Assembly: GCA_019428905.1 (NCBI GenBank)
Contig: JAHYJN010000005.1
Span: 1 to 64,000 of the forward strand
Direction of reading: 5' to 3'
Length of the DNA: 64,000 nucleotides
Source of the DNA: Candidatus Brevefilum sp.
GTDB lineage: Bacteria; Chloroflexota; Anaerolineae; Anaerolineales; Anaerolineaceae
Shown here: one piece after another, positions 19,968 to 28,560 of the stretch
Numbering within the stretch: the first letter of the stretch is position 1
Layout: the number at the start of each line of letters is the position of its first letter
Position numbers and translations under genes: made by a program
The notes under the pieces: model-generated
Seen by the model: the letters and a program-made list of their open reading frames with translations, nothing else
Told to the model about the DNA's origin: nothing
Database searches by the model: none

Positions 19968-21701
19968 ATGCAGCCTCGAATCCGTTGGCGGAAGGCTCTA
20001 CCATTTCTGGTTTTACTGGTCTTAGGGCTGGTGGTTTTTACAGTTGGGGGTTTGAATATTCTCCGCCGACAAGATGATGGGCGCTGGGAAGCGCATTTGA
20101 TCGACCTGGCACATCTGATTGCATCTTCAGCCCAGACTGAGATTGATAATTTTGGGGAAAGCGCTGACCTCAACCGCCTTGCAGCACACTATGCTGATAC
20201 ATTGGAAATTTCAGTTCAATTTTTCAATCCTGAAGGTCTTCTTCTGGGTTCATCCGACTTTAACAGCTCGCTGTCCCCCATCTTGATCAATGACCTGGTT
20301 GAACGGATTTTGTCTGACGGTCAGGGGGCTTGGTTAAGTGATGAGGATATCACAGTTGGCACAGTGATCCGGGGGGCAGATCAGGGGCTGCTGGGATTTG
20401 TCCTCATCCAGGCACCCTCTGTTAGCTTCCGGCTTGACCTTATCCCGCTGTGGAACCTGGGGGCGATCGTGATCCTGGTCGCGTTGGTGATCGGGTTGGT
20501 CCTGGCCATGGTCATCCAGGAGCATGCTGTCAAGCCAGTTGAGGACCTGATCATTGCGGTCCAGCAAATGCGTTCCGGTAACTTTCATAACCTTGCATTC
20601 CCCGCTGGCGCGAATGAATTACAGGACCTGAGCCAATCCTTGAAAGATATGGCGCAGCAGTTAGGCGACCAAATTGGCGCCCTCACCACTGAGCGCGCCA
20701 AGCTCTCAGCTGTGCTTAACCAGATGACCGATGGGGTGCTGATCGCTGACCCTGAGGGTAGAGTCCAGTTGTTGAACCCGGCGGCTGAACGTATCTTCCA
20801 GGTTGGGGGACAACGGGGATTACAACGGTCTGTGGTGGAGGTTTTGCGTTATCACCAGCTGGTAGACTTGTGGCGGATGGCCAGGGAGGGGCAAAGGCAA
20901 ACCACCATGCTTGAAATTGGACCCCAACACCTATTCTTACAGGTGACCGGGATGCCCCTAAAAGCCTCTCTGAAGGGCAGTACGTTGATCCTATTCCAGG
21001 ATCTGACCCAGTTGCGACGGTTGGAAACCGTTCGGCGTGATTTTATCAGCAATGTTTCCCATGAACTGCGCACACCCTTAGCCAGCCTGAAGGCCCTGGC
21101 TGAAACTTTACAGGAGGGCGCCCTGGATGACCCGCCAGCGGCGCAGCGATTTATCACCCGCATGGAAACCGAAATCGATAACCTGACCCAGTTGGTGAAT
21201 GAGCTGTTGGAACTATCGCGGATTGAATCAGGTAAAGTGCCCCTTTCATTTCATCGTATTCAACCTTGCGATTTGCTCAGCCCAGCCTTTGAACGGATGA
21301 CATTGCAGGTTGAACGGGCTGGTCTGAGCTTGATGATGGATTGCCCGCCGGACCTGCCCCCTGTTTTTGCGGACCCGGATCGTATTACCCAAGTGATGAT
21401 CAACCTGATCCACAATGCATTAAAATTTACACCGCCTGGCGGCCAAATCTCGCTTTCTGCTTATCGTGATGGGGATTATATTGTTTTCTTCGTCAAGGAT
21501 ACTGGGGTGGGGATACCTAAAAAGGATCTCAGCCGCATCTTTGAACGCTTTTATAAAGCGGACCGCGCCCGCACGGGCGGCGGCACCGGGTTGGGGCTTT
21601 CCATCGCCAGGCACATGGTCGAATCTCATGGGGGCTTTATTTGGGCTGAGAGCGAAGAAGCACAGGGCAGCACCTTCTATTTCTCACTGCCAGTTGCCTG
21701 A
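19968..21701 (+). CDS. PhoR-like sensor histidine kinase (HAMP, PAS, HisKA, HATPase_c)
   Basis: Two TM segments; FISNVSHELRTPLASLKALAETLQEGALDD; GTGLGLSIARHMVESHGG. Confidence 0.93.
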   Translation: MQPRIRWRKALPFLVLLVLGLVVFTVGGLNILRRQDDGRWEAHLIDLAHLIASSAQTEIDNFGESADLNRLAAHYADTLEISVQFFNPEGLLLGSSDFNSSLSPILINDLVERILSDGQGAWLSDEDITVGTVIRGADQGLLGFVLIQAPSVSFRLDLIPLWNLGAIVILVALVIGLVLAMVIQEHAVKPVEDLIIAVQQMRSGNFHNLAFPAGANELQDLSQSLKDMAQQLGDQIGALTTERAKLSAVLNQMTDGVLIADPEGRVQLLNPAAERIFQVGGQRGLQRSVVEVLRYHQLVDLWRMAREGQRQTTMLEIGPQHLFLQVTGMPLKASLKGSTLILFQDLTQLRRLETVRRDFISNVSHELRTPLASLKALAETLQEGALDDPPAAQRFITRMETEIDNLTQLVNELLELSRIESGKVPLSFHRIQPCDLLSPAFERMTLQVERAGLSLMMDCPPDLPPVFADPDRITQVMINLIHNALKFTPPGGQISLSAYRDGDYIVFFVKDTGVGIPKKDLSRIFERFYKADRARTGGGTGLGLSIARHMVESHGGFIWAESEEAQGSTFYFSLPVA

Positions 21702-21703
21702 CG

Positions 21704-21763
21704 TTAACAGGATCTTTACCCGATTTCATTCTCAGTTAACCCCTTCTACGATATTTGTAAACA
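21704..21763 (+). promoter_or_regulatory. Candidate Pho box: phased TTNACA-type direct repeats upstream of pstB
   Basis: TTAACA(21704)-N5-TTTACC(21715)-N15-TTAACC(21736)-N16-TAAACA(21758); start-to-start 11, 21, 22 bp. Confidence 0.5.
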
Positions 21764-21826
21764 TTTAGATGATATCCTTCTAAGGTAGGAGAGAGTCGCT
21801 CCTGCGCTCTTTGGAAACCAGACCCA

Positions 21827-22732
21827 ATGATTGGATCATTCATGAATATTGCCAGTCCACAAACCCTTAACATAGCCCCTGAAAGTATCGAGCCGGTTAG
21901 CAAGAAGGTGATCACAAGTATCACGATTGGCGAGAAGGCCGACCGTCATTCACTGGAGTCATTGCCGGTGAAACTGTCGGTGGCTGAGCTTTCGGTTTAT
22001 TACAAACAGTTCAAGGCCCTTGATAAGGTTTCGATAAATATCCCAGAAAACAAAATTACGGCTCTGATTGGGCCATCAGGGTGTGGAAAGTCGACCTTAT
22101 TACGGTCATTAAACCGTATGACGGATCTGGTCCAGGGCTGCCGGGTGGAAGGCCAGGTCGTTCTGGACGGTAAAAATATCTATGACCCGGATATTGATGT
22201 GGTGGATATTCGGCAGCGGATCGGCATGGTTTTTCAACGACCTAACCCGTTCCCGATGAGCGTGTTTGATAACGTGGCTTATGGACCGCGCCTGTATGGC
22301 ATCCGTAATAAGCGCATCTTGGATGAGATCGTCGAAGGCAGCTTACGCCACGCAGCGGTGTGGGACGATGTCAAAGACAAACTCTATCAATCCGGGTTGG
22401 CCCTCTCTGGTGGACAGCAGCAGCGGGTGTGCATTGCCCGCGCGATTGCGGTTGAACCTGCGGTGATCCTAATGGATGAGCCGGCTTCTGCCCTGGACCC
22501 CATTTCGACCTTGAAGATCGAAGAGCTGATGGAAAACCTCAAAACAGAATACACGATTGTGATCGTGACCCATAATATGCAGCAGGCAGCGCGGGTTTCT
22601 GATTTCACCGCGTTTTTAATGGTCGATCAGAACCAATCCGGTTCGATCGTTGAGATTGGTCCCACCGAGCAAATCTTTACCAACCCGCATCATCAGCAAA
22701 CTGAAGATTATGTAACTGGTCGTTTCGGGTAG
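21827..22732 (+). CDS. pstB: Phosphate ABC transporter ATP-binding protein PstB
   Basis: [58 protein letters not shown]; start may be ATG 21842. Confidence 0.94.
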   Translation: MIGSFMNIASPQTLNIAPESIEPVSKKVITSITIGEKADRHSLESLPVKLSVAELSVYYKQFKALDKVSINIPENKITALIGPSGCGKSTLLRSLNRMTDLVQGCRVEGQVVLDGKNIYDPDIDVVDIRQRIGMVFQRPNPFPMSVFDNVAYGPRLYGIRNKRILDEIVEGSLRHAAVWDDVKDKLYQSGLALSGGQQQRVCIARAIAVEPAVILMDEPASALDPISTLKIEELMENLKTEYTIVIVTHNMQQAARVSDFTAFLMVDQNQSGSIVEIGPTEQIFTNPHHQQTEDYVTGRFG

Positions 22733-22780
22733 AATCAACTACAATATCTAAACAAGTCTTTCGACCTTCCAGGAGCGATT

Positions 22781-23473
22781 ATGCCTCGACAAACTTTAGA
22801 TCGTGAAATTCATCATTTACAGGATGAGGTGCTGTTGCTGGGCAGCATGGTCGAACAGGCTATGCTGAATGCCATCGATGCCCTCAAACGACGCGACCAT
22901 GAAGCTGCAAAGCGTGTTTATCATGGCGACGAACAGATCAATGAAAAACGCTATGCGATTGAAAACCGGGTGTTGATCTTGTTTGCCACGCAGCAGCCAA
23001 TCGCGCATGACCTGCGCTTACTGGCAGCGATCTTGGAGGTGATCACAGAATTGGAACGCATGGGGGATTATGCCAAGGGTATTGCCAAAATCAGCCTCAA
23101 GATTGGGGATGATGACACGCCGATCCCCACCCGCGAGATCAGTCGGATGGGTGACCTGGCTGTAGGCATGCTCCACCGGGCGTTAGGCGCCTTCATCGCT
23201 GAAGATGTCAACATGGCTTATCGCATCCCGCAGGATGATGACCAGGTAGATGAGCTGTATAACCTGGTTTACCGCAAGAACCTGGCGGCGATGATCGCCA
23301 ACCCCGATATCATTGACCACACCAACTACATCATGTGGGTCGTTCACAATATTGAGCGCATGGCAGACCGGGTCACCAATATCTGTGAGCGCACGATCTT
23401 CATCGCCACGGGTGAACTGCTGGAGATTGACGCCTCGGATGACGAATGGGACGATGACGAGGACGAGGCGTAA
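22781..23473 (+). CDS. phoU: Phosphate signalling complex protein PhoU
   Basis: DREIHHLQDEVLLLGSMVEQAML..., ELERMGDYAKGIAKI, NIERMADRVTNICERTIF. Confidence 0.94.
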   Translation: MPRQTLDREIHHLQDEVLLLGSMVEQAMLNAIDALKRRDHEAAKRVYHGDEQINEKRYAIENRVLILFATQQPIAHDLRLLAAILEVITELERMGDYAKGIAKISLKIGDDDTPIPTREISRMGDLAVGMLHRALGAFIAEDVNMAYRIPQDDDQVDELYNLVYRKNLAAMIANPDIIDHTNYIMWVVHNIERMADRVTNICERTIFIATGELLEIDASDDEWDDDEDEA

Positions 23474-23504
23474 TCACTTCAGTCACTTAGAAAAAATAAG
23501 CTTT

Positions 23505-23534
23505 AAGGCCGACTGATAATGTTGGCCTTTTTTT
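23505..23534 (+). terminator. Intrinsic terminator after phoU
   Basis: AAGGCCGAC TGATAAT GTTGGCCTTTTTTT. Confidence 0.85.
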
Positions 23535-23560
23535 ATCAAGAGACAATAATTAGAATCTTG

Positions 23561-23612
23561 GGAACTACTCAGTGTGCGACACCTTCAGCAGCAGCCCAGA
23601 CTGATAAGTAAT
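23561..23612 (+). repeat. Palindromic dispersed element, short copy lacking the central hairpin
   Basis: GGAACTACTCAGTGTGCGACACCTTCAGCAGCAGCCCAGACTGATAAGTA. Confidence 0.7.
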
Positions 23613-23679
23613 GAATCTGGAGGATATTTCAAGTATAATTTTCATCATCCTATGAACCTCTCAGCGTGAAAGGGCCACA

Positions 23680-24393
23680 ATGTTGAGAAAAAATGACACA
23701 CCGGGCAAACTGATCATCGTCGAAGGCATTGACGGCAGCGGCAAATCCACCCAGATTGACCTGCTCTACAAGTGGCTGCAAGCCCAGGGGCATTCCGTGT
23801 ATTTCAGTGAATGGAACTCATCCGCCCTGGTAAAAAGCACCACAAAACGCGCCAAGAAGCGCAAGCTGTTCACCCCCACCACCTTCAGCCTGCTGCAATG
23901 TACAGATTTTGCTGATCGCTGGGAAAACCAGATCCTGCCTTTGCTCAAAGCGGGGGTGGTTGTCCTGGCGGATCGCTATGCGTTCACAGCCTTTGGCAGG
24001 GATGTTGCCCGGGGGGTTGACCGGAAGTGGGTGCGCAACCTATATTCCTTTGCCATGCAGCCCGACATCGCCCTGTATTTCAGGGTGCCGCTGGATAGTG
24101 CCATCCAGCGCATCACCAGCGCCAGGTCGAGCTTGAAATACTACGAAGCAGGCATGGACCTTAACCTTTCTGAGAGCCGAATTGAAAGCTTCAAGCTGTT
24201 CCAGGAACGCATCCTGAACGAATACGATAATATGGTGGATGAATTTGGCCTGACGGTGATTGATGGCACGCTGACCGTCCAGGCGCAGCAGCGGCTGGTT
24301 CGTGAGATTGCTAAACAAGAACTCAAAGGCTGGACAGGATTGCCGATTCCTGAAGGGAGTCCCCACATCCTCCTCCAATCCGAGATTCAATGA
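23680..24393 (+). CDS. Thymidylate kinase-like P-loop kinase, paralog 1
   Basis: LIIVEGIDGSGKSTQIDLLYKWLQ (Walker A), VVLADRYAFTAFGRDVARG. Confidence 0.88.
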   Translation: MLRKNDTPGKLIIVEGIDGSGKSTQIDLLYKWLQAQGHSVYFSEWNSSALVKSTTKRAKKRKLFTPTTFSLLQCTDFADRWENQILPLLKAGVVVLADRYAFTAFGRDVARGVDRKWVRNLYSFAMQPDIALYFRVPLDSAIQRITSARSSLKYYEAGMDLNLSESRIESFKLFQERILNEYDNMVDEFGLTVIDGTLTVQAQQRLVREIAKQELKGWTGLPIPEGSPHILLQSEIQ

Positions 24394-24405
24394 TTAAGGA
24401 GGTAG

Positions 24406-25125
24406 ATGATGTCTGATTCCCAATTTTATGGTGCAGGTTTCCCATATCGGCCAATTGAAGATTTACCGGGGAAGTTGATTGTGCTGGAAGGTTCGGACGG
24501 CGTCGGTCGGTCGACCCAGACACAACTTCTGCGTCGGTGGCTGGAAGATGAAGGGTTTGCCGTTTCGGACACTGGCTTAAAGCGCTCTGATATGACCCAA
24601 CAGGGGTTGGAGGAAGCTCGTAAAGGTCACACCCTTAGCCGCATCACGATGAGCTTGTTTTACGCTACTGATTTTGCCGACCGGATTGAAAACCAGATCA
24701 TCCCTGCTTTGCAGGCTGGTTTTGTGGTGCTTTCTGACCGGTACTTTTATTCCATCATGGCCCGTGACGTTGTGCGGGGCGCAGATGCTGACTGGGCGCG
24801 CAAGCTGTATGGTTTTGCCCTCAGACCAGACCTGGTGCTGTATCTGAAAGCTAATGTTTCAGACCTGGTGACCCGGTTGATCCATGGACGCGGGTTGAAT
24901 TATTGGGAAGCGGGCATGGACTTGCGCCCCTCGGACAATCTCTTTGACAGTTTCTTAGACTACCAGGCGAAACTGATTGCCTTGTTTGACCAATTAGCAC
25001 AGGAATATGGGTTCGTGACCGTCGATGCTGGGCGTCCTGTAATGGATGTGTTTGAGGATTTGCAAGGTCATATTCGGGCACTGCTTGAAGACCAGCAGCC
25101 GATTTTTGAAGAGGATTTTAAATAA
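24406..25125 (+). CDS. Thymidylate kinase-like protein, paralog 2 with altered Walker A
   Basis: LIVLEGSDGVGRSTQTQLLRRWLE, VVLSDRYFYSIMARDVVRGAD. Confidence 0.85.
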   Translation: MMSDSQFYGAGFPYRPIEDLPGKLIVLEGSDGVGRSTQTQLLRRWLEDEGFAVSDTGLKRSDMTQQGLEEARKGHTLSRITMSLFYATDFADRIENQIIPALQAGFVVLSDRYFYSIMARDVVRGADADWARKLYGFALRPDLVLYLKANVSDLVTRLIHGRGLNYWEAGMDLRPSDNLFDSFLDYQAKLIALFDQLAQEYGFVTVDAGRPVMDVFEDLQGHIRALLEDQQPIFEEDFK

Positions 25126-25179
25126 AATCAACGGTTTGGGGAATTTAGATTATCAATTTAATACGCGAAGGTAGGAGCG

Positions 25180-26307
25180 ATGGGTAAGAACGATCGTAAA
25201 GCCAATTGCCTGTTTGGTGCTCGCTATATGCTCACCCAGGTTGACGCCCTTCAAAATGAGATTCAGGGTGCCCTGGTTGGTGATGACATTGAACACGTCC
25301 ACCAGATGCGGGTGGCATCACGCCGGATGAGAAACGCGCTCAATTTGTTCAGGGGTTGCCTGTCAGATAAAAAAACAAAAGCCTGGGGGGATGAGATCCG
25401 CAAAATCACAAAATCCCTGGGGAATGCCCGAGACCTGGATATTCAAATCGAACTGATTGATCGGTGCTATGCAGCTTCACTGGAGGATCGTTATAAACCA
25501 GGATATAACCGGTTGCTGTTGCGTCTGAAGCAGCAACGCACCAAAGCCCAGGAAAAGGTCAATCGCACCCTGGTTAAATTACAGGCGGGGGGCATCCTTG
25601 ATCGGATGCAAGCGCATCTAACGGCTGTGACTGCTGGCTCAGAAAAAGTTTATCTCTACACACCCTCGCTCTATCAGCAAGCGTTTGAGGCTATTAATGG
25701 CAACTTGGATGAATTCCTCAGCTTTGAACAATTCATCCATGACCCACAGAATGTTGAAGAACTTCACGCGATGCGCATCACGGGCAAGCATTTGCGCTAC
25801 ACTTTGGAAATTTTTGCGCCGATCTATGGTACAGCCCTTGATCTGCATGTGCGGGCGATGAAAAACATCCAGGATTTATTGGGGGAGATTCACGATAATG
25901 ATGTGTGGATCGCCTGGCTCCCAAAATTCATTGACCAGGAACGCGCCCGGGTTGAAGATTATTTCGGACATACAGGCCCGTTCAGGCGACTGCTCTCGGG
26001 GTTGTACCACTTAATCGAAGATCGCCAGTATGTGAGGGATGAGGTATATCAAACCTTTCTTTCCACCTGGGAGACCCTGGCGTACGAAAATGCCTGGACG
26101 ATCCTCAAGGAGGTGATTCAGGCACCGATCAATATTGAAGCTGTCCTGGAGCATGTGATGCCAAACACAAAGGGTTTACCTGATGAAGCACAACCACAAG
26201 ACGACACCTCTGAGTTTGAAGTTGAGCTGACCTCGCAAGATCTACTGGAAAGTGCTGAGCCAGTGCACCCCACCGATCCTGTGGATGAATCTGGAGAGGA
26301 AATTTAA
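25180..26307 (+). CDS. CHAD domain-containing protein
   Basis: DIEHVHQMRVASRRMRNALNLFRG..., ARDLDIQIELID, HAMRITGKHLRYTLEIFAPIYG. Confidence 0.9.
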   Translation: MGKNDRKANCLFGARYMLTQVDALQNEIQGALVGDDIEHVHQMRVASRRMRNALNLFRGCLSDKKTKAWGDEIRKITKSLGNARDLDIQIELIDRCYAASLEDRYKPGYNRLLLRLKQQRTKAQEKVNRTLVKLQAGGILDRMQAHLTAVTAGSEKVYLYTPSLYQQAFEAINGNLDEFLSFEQFIHDPQNVEELHAMRITGKHLRYTLEIFAPIYGTALDLHVRAMKNIQDLLGEIHDNDVWIAWLPKFIDQERARVEDYFGHTGPFRRLLSGLYHLIEDRQYVRDEVYQTFLSTWETLAYENAWTILKEVIQAPINIEAVLEHVMPNTKGLPDEAQPQDDTSEFEVELTSQDLLESAEPVHPTDPVDESGEEI

Positions 26308-26316
26308 ACGATTCCC

Positions 26317-27882
26317 ATGAAGATCGCTGTAATTTCAGACGTGCATGGTAATTTGCCAGCCCTGGAGGCTGTTTTGCGGCATGCGCGTGCTCAAGGGGCA
26401 GTCCAAACCATCCTCAACCTGGGTGATCTGACCGGGTATGGCCCGTTCCCGGAGGAGGTCGTCCGCTGGAGCCAGGCGCCACATATCATCAGTGTCTTGG
26501 GGGATTATGACCACAAGGTGCTCAGCGAAAAACAGCGCAAATCAAACTGGGAGCGCGTGAAAGCGGCAGATAAACGCCTGATGTTTGCCTGGACCCACAG
26601 CGCTCTTTCAAAAGAGTCTCGAAAATATCTTCAGTCTCTTCCGGAGGATCAAGCGCTTGAGGTTGAGGGGGTGAAGATCCTGTTGTGCCATGGAAGTCCC
26701 AGCGGGCAGGATGATCACGGCAGCCCCGATCGCCCCAATCAAAGCCTGGTTGAACTGGCTCAGACTCACAAGGCCGCGGTTGTGGTCAGCGGGCACACCC
26801 ACCAGGCGTTTTCTTACGAACTGGATGGGGTGTTGTATGTCAACCCTGGCACGGTAGGTCGCCCGGATGACGGCGATCCACGCCCCAGTTATGCCATTTT
26901 GGAGGTTGTTTCTGGCAGCGTGATGGTGCAGCATTACCGCATCCCGTATAACATCATGGCAACAGTGGGTGCCTTGCGCAGAAAGGGTTTGCCGGAGGTT
27001 TTTACCCAGGTGGTCCGGTGGGGGTTGAATTATGATGATGTCGTGGCATCATTGGGGAAGGATCAGGCCTTTGCTGAACTTGAGCCGTCCGGGACGGTGA
27101 CGCTGTTGACCGATTTTGGTCTTAAAGACAATTTTGTGGGGGTGATGAAGGGGGTGATCGTTGGGTTAGCCCCACATGCTGCCCTGGTGGATATCAGTCA
27201 CCAGGTCAGGCCGCAGAGTATTGTGGAAGGTGCGCGTTTGCTGGTGCAAGCGGTGCCTTACTTTCCGGGGGGGACGGTGCACATTGCGGTTGTAGATCCA
27301 GGGGTGGGCACCACACGGCGTGCGCTGGCAGCACGGATTGGCGATCATTTTTTTGTGGCCCCGGATAATGGTTTGCTGACCCTGGTGCTGGAGAAAGCAC
27401 GAGATGAAGGTCAACTGGTCGAACTGATCTCCCTTACAAATCAAGCTTACTGGCTGGCTGACATCAGCGCCATCTTCCATGGGAGGGATGTGTTCGCACC
27501 GGTGGGTGCACACCTTACCAACGGCGTTCCGCTCACCTGCCTAGGTGAGGAAATTAATGACCCACACCTGATCACGCTGCCCCAACCACAGCCGACAGCC
27601 ACCGGATGGCAGTCTGAAGTTGTGCTGCTGGATGGCTTTGGGAATATTTGCACGAATTTACCGGGATCGTGGCTGCCCGGGGAGAAAGAAAAAATCATCG
27701 TCAGAATCGGTCCGGTCAGCTTGCAGGGGCGCACCCACACCTTTGGTGATGCAGGCCCTGGGGAACTGGTCGCTTTGATCGATAGCACGGGTCACCTAGC
27801 GATTGCCGAGGTGAATGGTAACGCAGCGGAAAGGTTGAAGGTTCAAATCGGTACACCGGTATTTGTGGACATTGTTGATTGA
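26317..27882 (+). CDS. Metallophosphoesterase (YfcE-like) fused to SAM hydroxide adenosyltransferase (DUF62)
   Basis: N-term KIAVISDVHGNLPALEAVL...VVSGHTHQAFSYELDGVLYVNPGTVGRP; C-term VTLLTDFGLKDNFVGVMKGVI...VVDPGVGTTRRALA...HGRDVFAPVGAHL. Confidence 0.92.
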   Translation: MKIAVISDVHGNLPALEAVLRHARAQGAVQTILNLGDLTGYGPFPEEVVRWSQAPHIISVLGDYDHKVLSEKQRKSNWERVKAADKRLMFAWTHSALSKESRKYLQSLPEDQALEVEGVKILLCHGSPSGQDDHGSPDRPNQSLVELAQTHKAAVVVSGHTHQAFSYELDGVLYVNPGTVGRPDDGDPRPSYAILEVVSGSVMVQHYRIPYNIMATVGALRRKGLPEVFTQVVRWGLNYDDVVASLGKDQAFAELEPSGTVTLLTDFGLKDNFVGVMKGVIVGLAPHAALVDISHQVRPQSIVEGARLLVQAVPYFPGGTVHIAVVDPGVGTTRRALAARIGDHFFVAPDNGLLTLVLEKARDEGQLVELISLTNQAYWLADISAIFHGRDVFAPVGAHLTNGVPLTCLGEEINDPHLITLPQPQPTATGWQSEVVLLDGFGNICTNLPGSWLPGEKEKIIVRIGPVSLQGRTHTFGDAGPGELVALIDSTGHLAIAEVNGNAAERLKVQIGTPVFVDIVD

Positions 27883-27885
27883 TCT

Positions 27886-27923
27886 ATTGCATTAACATAC
27901 CAGTTATGGTATGTTAATGCAAT
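27886..27923. promoter_or_regulatory. Perfect 16-bp-arm inverted repeat before the AbiEi-like gene (candidate operator)
   Basis: ATTGCATTAACATACC AGTTAT GGTATGTTAATGCAAT; right arm overlaps the ATG at 27922. Confidence 0.85.
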
Positions 27924-28560
27924 GAAATTTCATGATTTGATGGTTCAAGTGGGTGATTTGCCCGTATTTTCGAGCGCTTTATTACAGGCTGGGGATGTCG
28001 ATCGTGTCAATATCCAAAAGCAACTCTCTAGGTGGACTGCTGCTAAAAAAATCCATCAGTTGAGACGCGGACTGTATACTTTAGCGGAACCCTATCGGCA
28101 AAAAGATCCGCATCCTTTTCTGATTGCCAACCGCTTAATTGCGCCATCTTATGTTAGTTTACAATCTGCACTGGCATATTATGACCTGATCCCCGAATCT
28201 GTGCCTCAAGTTTTGAGCATTACCAGCAAGCTGCGATCGAAAGTTATCGAAACACCATTCGGCTCTTATCGATATCACAACATTCAGAGCCCTTTGTTCT
28301 CAGGTTTTAGTTTGGTGCAGGTGAGCACAGACCAGTCTGCCTATCTTGCCCGCCCAGAAAAAGCCTTGCTCGACTTGATTTACCTGACAAAACAGGGTCA
28401 TACACCTGAGTATTTGGATTCCTTGAGGCTTCAAAATCTGGATCAGTTTGACATAAAATGGATGAGAAAGGCTGCCCGTGACATCGGCTTAAAGAAATTG
28501 GTCAGGGCTGTTGATCATCTTGATACGATTATGGATCGGGAAAGATTGTCGCTATTATGA
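27922..28560 (+). CDS. AbiEi-like antitoxin / transcriptional regulator (type IV TA)
   Basis: RWTAAKKIHQLRRGLYTLAEPY..., NRLIAPSYVSLQSALAYYDLIPE, ARPEKALLDLIYL; followed by AbiEii-like gene. Confidence 0.87.
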   Translation: MKFHDLMVQVGDLPVFSSALLQAGDVDRVNIQKQLSRWTAAKKIHQLRRGLYTLAEPYRQKDPHPFLIANRLIAPSYVSLQSALAYYDLIPESVPQVLSITSKLRSKVIETPFGSYRYHNIQSPLFSGFSLVQVSTDQSAYLARPEKALLDLIYLTKQGHTPEYLDSLRLQNLDQFDIKWMRKAARDIGLKKLVRAVDHLDTIMDRERLSLL

